DNA of 42,721 bases from Rhodospirillaceae bacterium (GCA_018666805.1 JABIXB010000265.1:1-42721); one strand, 5' to 3'; counted from the first letter of the stretch, positions 9,428-18,706 are shown. Numbers and translations are program-made. The notes: generated from the letters alone by a model not told the origin.

Positions 9428-10687
9428 TCAACACGCGCATTCCAACGCTGCGACCGTGCTGATCGGCACGAATTCGAAACCGCGCGCGCGTGCGTCAGGC
9501 AACCAACGCTTCAGCACTTCCATGGTTGCCGCATAGGGATGGCCAATCGCCACCGCACGGCCGGATTGACGCGCCACATTCTCAACAACGCGTAACTGGC
9601 GTTCGATAAAGCCCTTCTCGGCGACGCTGTCCAAAAAAACATCGCGCGACGCAAAAGGCATGCGTGATGCGGTTGCAACCGGCTCGCCGACCGTCGAACC
9701 AATGGTGACAGAATCGAGATAGAGCAAACCACGCGCCGCCAATTCGTCGAGCACCAATTTCATCGCGCCACGATCCTGCGAGAATTTACTGCCCATATGG
9801 TTGTTGATACCGACATAGCCTTCGAGGCGCGACAAATTATGCGCCAACCGGCGCTTCAGCTCTTCTTCGCTCAAGCTGGTCAACAACGCGTTCGGCCCCG
9901 GGTCGGCTGATGCATCCGTCGGCTCCATCGGCATGTGAACAAGAATCTCAAAGCCTTTTTGTCTGGCGCGGCGGGCAAATTCAGCAACCCGGTCGGTATA
10001 GGGTAGGAAAGCAAGAGTGATCCCTTCTCCCAGGGACATCGCGTGGGCGAACTCCCGCTCCGAATGGCCAAGATCATCGATCACAATGGCGATGATTGGC
10101 GCCGTTCCGGTTTCCTTGGAGAGCGCGGCAAAGCGCCGCCAGTCGGGTAAATCGGGCTCCTCGATTGCCACAGGCGGCGATTTCAATTTCGGCGCGGTCG
10201 CGGGTTCGTTGATTATTGGCTTTATCAAAACAACTTGATCGCTCTCAGTGCCACCGGCCAGGCGGGCTAATCTGGACTCATACCGGGCTGAGAGCTTTTC
10301 ATCTGGTCCGGCGAGAGCAGGCAGAAAATCGAATTCCATCTCGCCCTTGGTGCCGACAAGAATTGCCAGGGCAGTTTCCGAATCAACGCTCGGGGATTGC
10401 ACTCGATTGGACTGCGCGGACTGGTTGATTGCCTGCGCCACGAAATCCGGCGTGTCCGCTGTATCGGGTATTGAAGTGGGTTTGGCGGCAGGTTTGAGTT
10501 TGGCTAATTTTTCGACCGTGTTGCTAGCTTCCGAAACATTCTCGTGTGAGCCTTGCCAGGCAAATGCCCCGGCGGCCAACAACACAATGACTATAGCCGT
10601 GAGCGGTATCTGTGCCTGCCGCGCGGTCAGTTTGGACAAACGGATACGTCTAAACCCGGCAGCGAAAGCGGCCAGATATGATTTCAT
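9428..10687 (-). CDS. Divergent polysaccharide deacetylase family protein (YibQ-like)
   Basis: The protein is 419 residues. A basic N-terminus precedes one hydrophobic anchor (about 28-45). A low-complexity linker runs to about 190, followed by a catalytic-type domain with PIIAIVIDDLGHSE (197-210), ILVHMPMEP (248-256), INNHMGSKFSQD (294-305) and LLYLDSVTIGSTVG (321-334). These are the hallmarks of the DUF610/YibQ divergent polysaccharide deacetylase family, placed in the NodB fold. The Asp-Asp and the two His positions could bind metal. In other bacteria these genes usually lie near the murein hydrolase activator envC and ctpA, so a cell-wall role is assumed but not shown. Its ATG overlaps the stop of the CueR-like regulator (ATGA). 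Confidence 0.85.
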   Translation of the reverse strand: MKSYLAAFAAGFRRIRLSKLTARQAQIPLTAIVIVLLAAGAFAWQGSHENVSEASNTVEKLAKLKPAAKPTSIPDTADTPDFVAQAINQSAQSNRVQSPSVDSETALAILVGTKGEMEFDFLPALAGPDEKLSARYESRLARLAGGTESDQVVLIKPIINEPATAPKLKSPPVAIEEPDLPDWRRFAALSKETGTAPIIAIVIDDLGHSEREFAHAMSLGEGITLAFLPYTDRVAEFARRARQKGFEILVHMPMEPTDASADPGPNALLTSLSEEELKRRLAHNLSRLEGYVGINNHMGSKFSQDRGAMKLVLDELAARGLLYLDSVTIGSTVGEPVATASRMPFASRDVFLDSVAEKGFIERQLRVVENVARQSGRAVAIGHPYAATMEVLKRWLPDARARGFEFVPISTVAALECAC

Positions 10688-11094
10688 TCGCCGCGTACCC
10701 CGAGGGGGCCGTGCGCCAAGCCATCCAGGATGGGATATTCCGGCCGCTCATCGCCGTGGCATTTATCGGCCAAATGCAACAGTGTGTGGCGGATCGAATC
10801 GAGTTCCGCCATTTTCTGGTCAATCTCGTCGACATGTTCGAGCGCGATTTTCTTAACATCGGCACTGGCGCGTTCGCGGTCCTCGAAAAGCGTCAACAAG
10901 TTGCGCACATCCTTGATCGAGAAACCGAGACTGCGCGCCCGGCTGACAAAGCGGAGAATATCCACATCCTGCTTGTCATAGCTGCGGTAGCCACTATCCG
11001 TGCGCAGCGGCTTGGCAACCAGGCCGATTTCCTCGTAATAACGGATCGTCTTGGCCGGCACGCCCGAGCGCTCTGCCACCAGACCTATTTGCAT
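10684..11094 (-). CDS. cueR: MerR-family Cu(I)-responsive regulator, CueR/HmrR type, with C120 replaced by Tyr
   Basis: The protein is 136 residues from the ATG at 11094. The frame is open further upstream into uxaA, but MQIGLVAERSGVPAKTIRYY is the canonical MerR start. The winged helix-turn-helix (1-70) is followed by the dimerisation helix and a metal-binding loop. Numbering matches E. coli CueR exactly: Ser77, which marks monovalent-metal sensors, is present, and so is ligand Cys112 (ADKCHGDERPEYPI). The second ligand, C120, is Tyr (codon TAT). CueR proteins twist promoters with a 19-20 base spacer to activate copper-efflux genes, and such a promoter lies upstream of copA in this block. 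The gene overlaps the deacetylase by 4 bases and follows uxaA by 25 bases. Confidence 0.85.
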   Translation of the reverse strand: MQIGLVAERSGVPAKTIRYYEEIGLVAKPLRTDSGYRSYDKQDVDILRFVSRARSLGFSIKDVRNLLTLFEDRERASADVKKIALEHVDEIDQKMAELDSIRHTLLHLADKCHGDERPEYPILDGLAHGPLGVRGE

Positions 11095-11119
11095 CGCCCT
11101 CCTCCTTCGGCTTGCCCGC

Positions 11120-12652
11120 TCATAATACCGCCCCAATCTGCCACGGCACGAATTCCTCATCGCCAAAGCCGAAGGCTTCGCTCTTGCTCGGCGCACCCGA
11201 CGCGGTGTTGAGGATCAGTTCAAATATCTCGCGCCCGAGACCCTCGATATCAGCCTCGCCATCAACGATGCGGCCGCAATTGATATCCATATCCTCGTGC
11301 ATGTGCTCAAACATAGTGCTGTTTGTGGCAAGTTTAAGGCTGGGCGTCGGCTTGCAGCCGAAGACGGATCCCCGCCCGGTGGTAAAACACACCACATTGG
11401 CGCCGCCGGCCACCATGCCGGTGATAGAAACCGGATCGTAACCCGGCGTATCCATGAACACGAAACCCTTGCTCTCGACCGTCTCGGCGTAGCGATAGAC
11501 CGCGACCAAATTGCTGGTGCCGCCCTTGGCCGCGGCGCCGAGGGATTTTTCCAGGATCGTGGTCAGGCCGCCCGCTTTGTTACCGGGCGAGGGATTGTTA
11601 TCGACCACGGCGCCGTTCATTTTGGTGTAATCCTCCCACCAGGCGATGCGCTCGAGCAGTTTGCGCCCGACGGCTTCCGACTCCGCTCGCCTGATAAGCA
11701 AGTGCTCGGCGCCGTAAATCTCCGGCGTTTCGCCGAGGATTGCGGTGCCGCCATGGCGTACCAACAGATCGGCTGCGGCACCGAGGGCCGGGTTGGCCGT
11801 CACACCGGAAAACGCATCGGAGCCGCCGCACTCCATGCCTAATATTATGTGACTTGCGGGAACAGTTTCGCGCTTAACGTTATTGGCCGCCGGCAACATC
11901 GCTTCGATGCATTCGATGCCACGGCGCACCGTGGCATTGGTGCCGCCCTCGCCCTGGATCGTCATGGTATGCAGCATCTCGCCCGGTATCAGGCCGAGAT
12001 CCGCCACCATGCCATCAAGCTGGTTGATCTCGCAGCCCAGACCCAACAACAGCGTGCCGGCGATATTGGGATGGCGTGAATAGCCGGCGATTGAGCGGCG
12101 GAGATAATCCCAGCCATCGCCATGCGCCGCCGTACCGCAGCCCGAACCATGCGTGAGCGCAATCACGCCATCGACATTCGGCCAACGCTCCATGGCGGCG
12201 CCGCGAAAATGATCGCAAATGTAGCGCGCTACCGTGGCCGAGCAGTTCACGCTGGTAATCACGGCGAGGTAATTCCGCGTCGCGACGCGGCCATCGGCAC
12301 GTACGATGCCTTGAAAGCTGGCGCGCTCCGCCTCGGCGACGAATTCGGTGGGCGCCGCCTCAATGCCGAATTCATAGTCTCGCGCGAATTCCGCGAAGGC
12401 TAAGTTATGCTCGTGTACATGTTCGCCCGATGCGATATCGCGCGTCGCGAAGCCAATAATCTGGCCATATTTACGCACCGCATCACCGTTCTTAATGGCT
12501 TCGGTGGCGATCTTGTGGCCAAACGGGATTGGATCGCTCAGACGCAGCAGCGCGCCATTGTCAGATACCTCGCTGCCGGCCGGTATTTTGCACGTGGTGA
12601 CAATAACATTATCGCCCGCATGCAGCCGCATGGCGGTCTCTTCACGCTTCAT
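11120..12652 (-). CDS. UxaA-family (altronate/galactarate) dehydratase, full-length fused form
   Basis: The product is 510 residues from the ATG at 12652, preceded by GGGGAA. A second ATG at 12631 (MRLHAGDNVI) is also possible. The N-terminal SAF-like domain (about 8-100) is followed by the catalytic UxaA C-terminal domain. That domain has conserved Cys/His-rich stretches THGSGCGTAAHGDG, LLGLGCEINQ, GMECGGSDAFSG, TGRGSVFGCKP and MDINCGR. Family members dehydrate sugar acids such as D-altronate or galactarate with an iron centre. Relatives act on sulfolactate and other hydroxy acids, so the substrate is not fixed. No uronate pathway partners (uxaB, uxaC, kdgK) lie nearby. It sits 49 bases after the methyltransferase gene in the copper block, an unusual setting. 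Confidence 0.85.
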   Translation of the reverse strand: MKREETAMRLHAGDNVIVTTCKIPAGSEVSDNGALLRLSDPIPFGHKIATEAIKNGDAVRKYGQIIGFATRDIASGEHVHEHNLAFAEFARDYEFGIEAAPTEFVAEAERASFQGIVRADGRVATRNYLAVITSVNCSATVARYICDHFRGAAMERWPNVDGVIALTHGSGCGTAAHGDGWDYLRRSIAGYSRHPNIAGTLLLGLGCEINQLDGMVADLGLIPGEMLHTMTIQGEGGTNATVRRGIECIEAMLPAANNVKRETVPASHIILGMECGGSDAFSGVTANPALGAAADLLVRHGGTAILGETPEIYGAEHLLIRRAESEAVGRKLLERIAWWEDYTKMNGAVVDNNPSPGNKAGGLTTILEKSLGAAAKGGTSNLVAVYRYAETVESKGFVFMDTPGYDPVSITGMVAGGANVVCFTTGRGSVFGCKPTPSLKLATNSTMFEHMHEDMDINCGRIVDGEADIEGLGREIFELILNTASGAPSKSEAFGFGDEEFVPWQIGAVL

Positions 12653-12701
12653 TTAGTTCCCCGCACTGAATCTCTTTTCCAATCCCAGTATAAATTATTT
12701 T

Positions 12702-13307
12702 TCACGGACGCGCGACGATGAGGCGGACGATATCCTCGACCAAAAAGCGGTTTTCGACTTCTTCGAGCCCGGCATCGCCAAGATATTGATGGGTGTTGCG
12801 GTCGAACGCCGCGCCGTAAGCCCAGCGCACCCAGGGCGCCCAGAGTTTCATGACGAAACGCTTTCTCGGGTCCTGGGAGTAGCTGTATTCCAGCAGACGA
12901 ATTTCACCGCCCGGTTTGCAGATACGCGCCAATTCCTTGAGCGCCGGCAATTGATGCTCCGGTTCGAGGACGCAAAACAGGAAAGACGAGACCACGGCAT
13001 CGAAGCTGTTGTCTTCGAACGACGTGTGCATCACATCCATTTCCAGCAACTGCACCTCGCCCGCCACTTCCACCCGCCGGCCCTCGGCGCGCGCCAACAT
13101 GGCTGGGCTAAGGTCGATGCCGACCATCTCGCTGGCCTTGGGATAGAACGGAATATTGCGCCCCGTGCCGACACCGGCATCGAGAACCCGCCCCGACAGG
13201 CCCTGAAACAGCAGTGGGCGCAGCGGCTGGTAGCGTTTGCGCTCGAACGGCGCGTCGAGCAGATCGTACCATTTGGCGATACGTTGATAGGTGGCGCGTT
13301 TGCTCAT
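12702..13307 (-). CDS. Class I SAM-dependent methyltransferase
   Basis: The protein is 201 residues with one Rossmann-like methyltransferase domain. Motif I is VLDAGVGTGRNIPFYP (about 41-56), the acidic ribose-binding position is in VGIDLSPAMLARA, a motif II-like stretch is NSFDAVVSSFLFCVLEP, and motif III is KPGGEIRLLEYSYS. The pattern is of the UbiE/Methyltransf_11 type, close to small-molecule or lipid methyltransferases such as PmtA-like enzymes. The substrate is unknown. The ATG at 13307 comes 4 bases after the copA stop, with no good ribosome-binding site, so translation is probably coupled to copA. It is therefore likely to be induced together with the copper exporter. Confidence 0.85.
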   Translation of the reverse strand: MSKRATYQRIAKWYDLLDAPFERKRYQPLRPLLFQGLSGRVLDAGVGTGRNIPFYPKASEMVGIDLSPAMLARAEGRRVEVAGEVQLLEMDVMHTSFEDNSFDAVVSSFLFCVLEPEHQLPALKELARICKPGGEIRLLEYSYSQDPRKRFVMKLWAPWVRWAYGAAFDRNTHQYLGDAGLEEVENRFLVEDIVRLIVARP

Positions 13308-13311
13308 TTAT

Positions 13312-15615
13312 TTATAGTCTCGCGAACCGCAACCTGAGCGCGTTCGATATAACCGATACCGAGCTCAGGCTCATCGCCGCACTTGCGATCATCGGGTTCA
13401 ACAGCAGCCCGAAGGGCGGGAACAGAACGCCGGCGGCAATCGGAATGCCGAGGAAGTTATAGGCGAAAGCGAAAAACAGATTTTGCCTTATGTTGCGCAT
13501 GGTCGTGCGGCTGAGCCGCCGCGCCCGGGCAATACCGCGCAGATCACCGCTCAGCAAGGTGATGCCCGCCGCCTCGATGGCAACGTCGGTGCCTGTCCCC
13601 ATAGCAATGCCTATATGCGCTTCGGCCAAGGCCGGCGCATCGTTCACGCCATCGCCCGCCATAGCGACAATGCGCCCCTCGGCGCGCAATTTTTGCACCA
13701 CCTCGCGCTTTTGCGCCGGCAGCATTTCGGCCTGAATCTCATCAATGCCGAGGGCCGACGCCACTGCCTTGGCCGTCACCGCATTATCGCCCGATAACAT
13801 GACAACGCGCACGCCATCGGCATGCAGATCGCGCATCGCCTCGAACGAGCTTTCCTTGATTTTGTCGGCCACGGCAACCAGCCCGGCGGCGCTGCCGTTG
13901 GCGGCAACGAACATGACGGTACGGCCCTCGGCGCGGTGATGCTCAGCGCGGTCTTTTAGTTCGACTATATCGACCGCCATATCGGCAAACAGGCGCGCAT
14001 TGCCGAGCACAATATCGGCGCCGTCCACCCGGCCAACAACCCCGCGCCCGACTTTAGCCTGGAAATCACTCACCTCGCCCAAAACAAGCTGCTTTTCTTC
14101 GGCGCCGTCGGTAATGGCGCGCGCCAAGGGATGCTCGCTGGCGCGCTCGAGGCTGGCGGCAAGCTGCAGCACATCATCCTCGCGGAAACCAGCCAGCGCC
14201 TCGACCGCAGCCAGACGCGGCTTGCCTTCGGTTAACGTGCCGGTCTTATCGACCACCAACGTATCGACCTTTTCGAACAGTTCGAGCGCCTCGGCGTCGC
14301 GGATCAACACGCCGGCTTGCGCGCCGCGACCGACGCCAACCATGATCGACATCGGCGTCGCCAGGCCGAGCGCGCACGGACAGGCGATAATCAGCACAGC
14401 GACCGCATTGACCAACGCATAACCCATGCTCGGCGCCGGTCCGAAAATTCCCCAGACCATTGCGGTAACAATCGCCGCCGCAAGAACCGCCGGAACAAAT
14501 ATCCCGGCGACCCGGTCAGCGGTGCGCTGGATCGGCGCCCGGCTGCGCTGCGCCTCGCCGACCATTTGCACAATACGGAAAAGCAACGTCTCCGTGCCGA
14601 CATGCTCTGCCCGCATGATGAAGCTGCCCGAACCGTTCAGCGTGCCGCCGGTCACTTTGTCGCCTGTTGATTTTTCCAGCGGCAGGGATTCGCCGGTCAT
14701 CATCGATTCATCTAAAGCGCTGGCACCATCGGTGATCACCCCATCGACCGGAACCTTCTCGCCGGGGCGGACGCGCAAGCTGTCCTCCGCCGCGACCGCT
14801 TCCAAGGCAATTTCTTCCTCTGAACCGTCGGCGCGGACAATGCGCGCCACCGCCGGCGCCAGGTCGAGCAGCGCGCGCAATGCCTCGCCGGTCCTGGCGC
14901 GTGCTTTCAACTCCATCACCTGGCCGAGCGCAACCAGCACAATAATGACGCCGGCAGCTTCGAAATAAACCGGCACATCGCCCACGGCCGAGCGGAAAGC
15001 AGCGGGAAATATGTGCGGCACGGCGGTGGCGACAATGCTGTAGACATAGGCCACACCGGTGCCGAGCGCGATCAGGGTGAACATGTTGAGATTGCCACTC
15101 AGCACCGAACGCCAGCCACGTGCGAAAAACGGCCACCCACCCCACAGCACAACCGGCGTTGCCAGGGCAAACTGAATCCAGGTCCAGAACCGCACCGAGG
15201 CGATATGCTGCAACGGTTCGCCCGGAATTATATCCGACATGGCGATGAACAGCAGCGGCAGGGCAAGCGCACCGCCGAGCCAAAAGCGCCGGTTCATACT
15301 GATCAGTTCGGGGTCCGGCGCGGCATTCACCTGGATAACACTCGGCTCAAGCGCCATGCCGCAGATCGGGCAGTCGCCAGGCGCACTTTCCTCGATTTCC
15401 GGATGCATCGGACAAATGAATATTGTTTCGCGCAGTGGCAAGGCGGCGGCCTCCAGGGCCATGCCGCAACTCGGACAAATCCCGGGCCCGTCATTGCCCA
15501 CACCCGGACACATCGGGCAGGTATAGGCAGCGCCGCTGTCCGTATTGTTTTTATGGCTGTTTTCACTATGTCCCTGGTGAGAACCGTGGCAGCAAGTGGA
15601 GGGCGTGGAATTCAT
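13312..15615 (-). CDS. copA: Copper-exporting P1B-type ATPase with two N-terminal heavy-metal-binding domains
   Basis: The product is 767 residues from the ATG at 15615. Weaker TTG and GTG starts lie upstream. CopA-type pumps use ATP to move Cu(I) out of the cytoplasm. The N-terminus is Cys/His-rich ([16 protein letters not shown]). It carries two short heavy-metal-binding modules: YTCPMCPG...CPSCGMALE (31-55), whose first half is divergent, and FICPMHPE...CPICGMALE (67-90). There is no classical GMxCxxC HMA domain. P1B-1 signatures follow: TGES (307-310), CPC in the membrane (412-414), the phosphorylated Asp of DKTGT (D456), SEHPL (H494), GDGVND (654-659), YN (719-720) and MSLSS (748-752). 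A CueR-type promoter lies upstream. It heads the five-gene minus-strand block. Confidence 0.95.
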   Translation of the reverse strand: MNSTPSTCCHGSHQGHSENSHKNNTDSGAAYTCPMCPGVGNDGPGICPSCGMALEAAALPLRETIFICPMHPEIEESAPGDCPICGMALEPSVIQVNAAPDPELISMNRRFWLGGALALPLLFIAMSDIIPGEPLQHIASVRFWTWIQFALATPVVLWGGWPFFARGWRSVLSGNLNMFTLIALGTGVAYVYSIVATAVPHIFPAAFRSAVGDVPVYFEAAGVIIVLVALGQVMELKARARTGEALRALLDLAPAVARIVRADGSEEEIALEAVAAEDSLRVRPGEKVPVDGVITDGASALDESMMTGESLPLEKSTGDKVTGGTLNGSGSFIMRAEHVGTETLLFRIVQMVGEAQRSRAPIQRTADRVAGIFVPAVLAAAIVTAMVWGIFGPAPSMGYALVNAVAVLIIACPCALGLATPMSIMVGVGRGAQAGVLIRDAEALELFEKVDTLVVDKTGTLTEGKPRLAAVEALAGFREDDVLQLAASLERASEHPLARAITDGAEEKQLVLGEVSDFQAKVGRGVVGRVDGADIVLGNARLFADMAVDIVELKDRAEHHRAEGRTVMFVAANGSAAGLVAVADKIKESSFEAMRDLHADGVRVVMLSGDNAVTAKAVASALGIDEIQAEMLPAQKREVVQKLRAEGRIVAMAGDGVNDAPALAEAHIGIAMGTGTDVAIEAAGITLLSGDLRGIARARRLSRTTMRNIRQNLFFAFAYNFLGIPIAAGVLFPPFGLLLNPMIASAAMSLSSVSVISNALRLRFARL

Positions 15616-15684
15616 ATTGTATCGACCAATTTGGTATGGCTGCACGGCCTTGAGGACCGGCAAACTGTGAAGCAGGATTACCTA

Positions 15685-15715
15685 TATATGCTCATTCCAG
15701 TAACTGGAAGGTCAA
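15685..15715 (-). promoter_or_regulatory. CueR-type operator-promoter upstream of copA
   Basis: On the minus strand, TTGACC (15715-15710) is followed by a 19-base spacer and CATATA (15690-15685). An alternative TATATA lies 2 bases further on. The spacer holds a perfect dyad, TTCCAGT-T-ACTGGAA, at 15695-15709. A long 19-20 base spacer filled by a dyad with a CCTTCC half-site is the diagnostic layout of MerR/CueR-activated promoters. The first nine bases (TTGACCTTC) are the same as in the E. coli copA promoter as I remember it. Transcription would start about 60-65 bases before the copA ATG. The site lies in the copA/trpG divergent gap. Confidence 0.8.
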
Positions 15716-15802
15716 TAGGTTTAGAGCGCAAATTTTCCCGGCTATTGGGTAATCGGAAAAGGTCTGATGCATTTACGAAAAATAACGCTATAAATCCTTG
15801 AT

Positions 15803-16387
15803 ATGTTGCTCTTAATCGACAATTACGACAGCTTCACCTACAACCTCGTCCACTATCTTGGCGAGCTTGGCGCGGCGGTGGAGATTTATCGCAATGATGC
15901 GCTCAGTGCCGAACAGGCGTTGGCGCTGAAGCCGCGCGGTATTGTCCTTTCGCCGGGGCCGTGCGATCCGGACCGGGCCGGCATTTGCCTCGAGCTGATC
16001 GCGAAAAACGCCGGCGCCATTCCGTTGCTCGGCGTCTGCCTCGGCCATCAAGCGATCGGTCAGGCGTTCGGCGGCAATGTGGTGCGTGCGCCGAGCCTGA
16101 TGCATGGCAAGACGAGCGATATCCAGCATGACGGCAACGGCTTGTTTACGGGCTTGCCGGCGCCGTTCTCCGCCACGCGCTATCATTCGCTGGTGGTCGA
16201 GCGCGCGACGATGCCCGATTGCCTTGAAGTCACGGCTGAAACCGACGACGGTGTGGTGATGGGATTGACGCACCGGGAATATCCCGTCCATGGCGTCCAG
16301 TTCCATCCGGAAAGTATCGCCTCCGAGCAGGGCCATGAATTGTTGAAAAATTTTCTCACGATCGTAGAAGGCGGCAAGCCTGCATGA
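15803..16387 (+). CDS. trpG: Anthranilate synthase component II (glutamine amidotransferase)
   Basis: TrpG releases ammonia from glutamine and passes it to TrpE. It is a stand-alone class I amidotransferase of 194 residues, not fused to TrpD. The catalytic triad is visible: Cys79 in LLGVCLGHQ, and His168 and Glu170 in VQFHPES. The N-terminus [15 protein letters not shown] is canonical. No Shine-Dalgarno sequence precedes the ATG, and a TATAAA element lies only 8 bases upstream (15789-15794). The stop overlaps the trpD start (ATGA). Such enzymes sometimes also serve aminodeoxychorismate synthase (PabA), and this dual use cannot be excluded. Confidence 0.95.
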   Translation: MLLLIDNYDSFTYNLVHYLGELGAAVEIYRNDALSAEQALALKPRGIVLSPGPCDPDRAGICLELIAKNAGAIPLLGVCLGHQAIGQAFGGNVVRAPSLMHGKTSDIQHDGNGLFTGLPAPFSATRYHSLVVERATMPDCLEVTAETDDGVVMGLTHREYPVHGVQFHPESIASEQGHELLKNFLTIVEGGKPA

Positions 16388-17415
16388 ATGAAAGCTTGGA
16401 TAATTTTCGCGGGCTCCTGGCCAGTGTTGCCGAGGGTAATGCGCTCACTGTCGAAGAAGCAGAGCGCGCCTTCGATATCATGATGGGCGGCGAAGCGACT
16501 CCGGCGCAGATGGGCGCCCTGTTGATGGGCCTGCGCGTGCGCGGCGAAACCGTCGACGAGATTACCGGCGGCGCCAGGGCGATGCGCGCCCGCGCCCTTG
16601 CAATGGACGCGCCGGCGGACGCAATCGATACCTGCGGCACCGGCGGCGATGCCAAAGGCACGTTCAATGTTTCCACGGGAGCGGCAATCGTGACCGCCGC
16701 TTGCGGCGTGTCGGTCGCCAAACACGGCAATCGCGCACTGTCCTCCAAATCCGGCTCGGCCGATGTGCTGACCGCGCTCGGCGTCAACATCGAAGCAGAT
16801 TTGGAACTGGTGCGCGAAGCGCTGTGGCAGGCCGGTATCGGCTTCCTGATGGCGCCGCGCCATCATGGCGCCATGCGCCATGTTGCGCCGACGCGCGTCG
16901 AACTGGGAACCCGCACCATTTTCAATTTGCTCGGGCCGCTCTCCAACCCGGCCGGCGCAAAGCGCCAGGTTATCGGCGTGTTCGATCAGGCCTGGGCCGA
17001 GCCGATGGCGGCGGTGTTGCGCAATCTGGGCTCGGAGCGGGTCTGGGTGGTGCATGGCTCGGACGGCATCGACGAGCTCACTATAACCGGCCCGAGCACG
17101 GTGGTGGAATTGAACGGCAGCGAGCTGCGCCAGTTCGAGGTTACGCCGGAAGATGCCGGTTTGGCCCGCGCCAAACTTGATGACATCAAGGGCGGCGACG
17201 CGGACGCCAATGCAAAAATCATGGCGGCGATGCTGGATGGCACGCCGGGGCCGGTGCGCGACATCGTGTTGCTTAACGCCGCGGCGGCGCTGATTGTCGC
17301 GGGCAAGGTCGAGACGTTGAGCGATGGTGTAAGAACGGCTGGCGAAGCGGTCGATTCAGGCGCGGCGCGGGCAACCCTCGATAAATTAATCGACATTACC
17401 AACCGTTCGTCATGA
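16384..17415 (+). CDS. trpD: Anthranilate phosphoribosyltransferase
   Basis: TrpD transfers phosphoribosyl from PRPP to anthranilate, the second tryptophan-specific step. The product is 343 residues, the usual length. The glycine-rich PRPP loop is [16 protein letters not shown] (84-99). [15 protein letters not shown] (113-127) and the metal-binding acidic pair in the later GSDGIDELT region are also present. The ATG overlaps the trpG stop by 4 bases, and its own stop overlaps the trpC start by 4 bases, so trpG-trpD-trpC should be translationally coupled. Confidence 0.97.
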   Translation: MNESLDNFRGLLASVAEGNALTVEEAERAFDIMMGGEATPAQMGALLMGLRVRGETVDEITGGARAMRARALAMDAPADAIDTCGTGGDAKGTFNVSTGAAIVTAACGVSVAKHGNRALSSKSGSADVLTALGVNIEADLELVREALWQAGIGFLMAPRHHGAMRHVAPTRVELGTRTIFNLLGPLSNPAGAKRQVIGVFDQAWAEPMAAVLRNLGSERVWVVHGSDGIDELTITGPSTVVELNGSELRQFEVTPEDAGLARAKLDDIKGGDADANAKIMAAMLDGTPGPVRDIVLLNAAAALIVAGKVETLSDGVRTAGEAVDSGAARATLDKLIDITNRSS

Positions 17416-18227
17416 GCGATATCCTCGCCAAAATTTGCGCCGACAAGCGCATCCATATCGCCGCGCGGAAGGAAAAAATTTCTCTCGCCGAGCTCGAAGA
17501 CGTGGTGACGGAAGCGCCGAGCCCGCGTGGATTCGCCGCCGCGCTATCTCGCGCGGCAAGCGATGGCGGTTTGGCGCTGATAGCCGAATTGAAAAAATCC
17601 TCTCCCAGCAAGGGGCTTATCCGCGCCGAATTCCACCCGCCGACACTCGCCAAGGCCTATCAAGCCGGCGGCGCGGCCTGCCTTTCGGTGCTAACAGATA
17701 AACCTTATTTTGACGGCGAAGACGGGTTTCTTGTCCAGGCGCGCGGCGCCGTCGACCTGCCTGTCCTGCGCAAGGACTTCACGCTCGACCCCTATCAGGT
17801 CGTCGAGGCACGCACGCTCGGTGCCGATTGTATTCTCCTCATTATGGCGGCGCTGTCCGACGATCAGGCGGGTGAGCTAAAGACCATTGCCGAAGCGCTC
17901 GGCATGGACGTTCTGGTCGAAATTCATGATGCGCCGGAGTTGGCCCGCGCGGTCGATATCGGCGCCACGCTGATCGGCATCAACAACCGCAATCTCAAAA
18001 CGCTGGCGGTCGATTTGGCGACGACGGAACGCTTGCTGCCCGATGTGCCGGCGGGAAGCGACGTGGTGTGCGAGAGCGGCCTCAACAGCCATGCCGATCT
18101 CATTCGCATGTCAAAGGCCGGCGCGAGACGTTTTCTCGTTGGTGAATCGCTGATGCGCCAAGCCGATGTGACGGCCGCAACACGCACCCTGCTCAGCGGC
18201 AGCGCACAGGCAAACGAAAAGGCTTAA
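17412..18227 (+). CDS. trpC: Indole-3-glycerol phosphate synthase
   Basis: TrpC closes carboxyphenylamino-deoxyribulose phosphate to indole-3-glycerol phosphate. The product is 271 residues, a single-domain TIM barrel not fused to TrpF. Motifs are [15 protein letters not shown] (about 58-72, catalytic Lys), [22 protein letters not shown] (substrate binding) and VCESGLN. It starts inside the trpD stop (ATGA) and ends 2 bases before moaC. No trpF, trpB or trpA gene is in the window, so the pathway is completed elsewhere. Confidence 0.97.
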   Translation: MSDILAKICADKRIHIAARKEKISLAELEDVVTEAPSPRGFAAALSRAASDGGLALIAELKKSSPSKGLIRAEFHPPTLAKAYQAGGAACLSVLTDKPYFDGEDGFLVQARGAVDLPVLRKDFTLDPYQVVEARTLGADCILLIMAALSDDQAGELKTIAEALGMDVLVEIHDAPELARAVDIGATLIGINNRNLKTLAVDLATTERLLPDVPAGSDVVCESGLNSHADLIRMSKAGARRFLVGESLMRQADVTAATRTLLSGSAQANEKA

Positions 18228-18229
18228 AC

Positions 18230-18706
18230 ATGTCGTCATTCACTCATTTCGACGATCAGGGCAATGCCCGCATGGTGGACGTGTCCGACAAAAAAATAAC
18301 GGAACGCAGCGCCACGGCACAGGCCAGCGTTTTCATGCAGCGGGAAACCCTGCAATTGATCCTCTCGGGCGGGGTTAAGAAGGGTGACGTGCTGCAGGTC
18401 GCGCGCCTCGCCGGAATCATGGCGGCCAAGCGCACGTCGGATCTCATTCCGCTTTGCCATCCGCTCGGATTGGATGCGGTCGAAGTTGATCTCGCGTGCG
18501 ACCAGGAAAGATGCGCCGTTGATATTAGCGCTACTTGCCGCATCAAATCGCGCACCGGCGTTGAAATGGAAGCACTGACAGCGGCTTCCGTCACGGCACT
18601 CACGGTTTACGACATGTGCAAGGCGGTCGACCGCGCCATGCGCATCACGGATTTGCGCCTAACCCATAAAGCCGGCGGCAAGTCTGGTGAGTTTACGCAA
18701 GACTAA
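18230..18706 (+). CDS. moaC: Cyclic pyranopterin monophosphate synthase
   Basis: MoaC converts 3',8-cyclo-GTP to cyclic pyranopterin monophosphate in molybdenum cofactor synthesis. The product is 158 residues, the standard length. The family motifs [16 protein letters not shown] and [20 protein letters not shown] are present, with the catalytic Lys-Asp in KAVDRAM. It begins 2 bases after trpC and ends 14 bases before moeA. The trpC-moaC-moeA-lexA order is widely kept in alphaproteobacteria. Confidence 0.97.
   Translation: MSSFTHFDDQGNARMVDVSDKKITERSATAQASVFMQRETLQLILSGGVKKGDVLQVARLAGIMAAKRTSDLIPLCHPLGLDAVEVDLACDQERCAVDISATCRIKSRTGVEMEALTAASVTALTVYDMCKAVDRAMRITDLRLTHKAGGKSGEFTQD

Noticed and set aside
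9418-15802. The copper block as a mobile element or integrative island
   Set aside because: No integrase, transposase, tRNA target, terminal inverted repeat or flanking direct repeat was seen. The block is kept as a synteny finding only.
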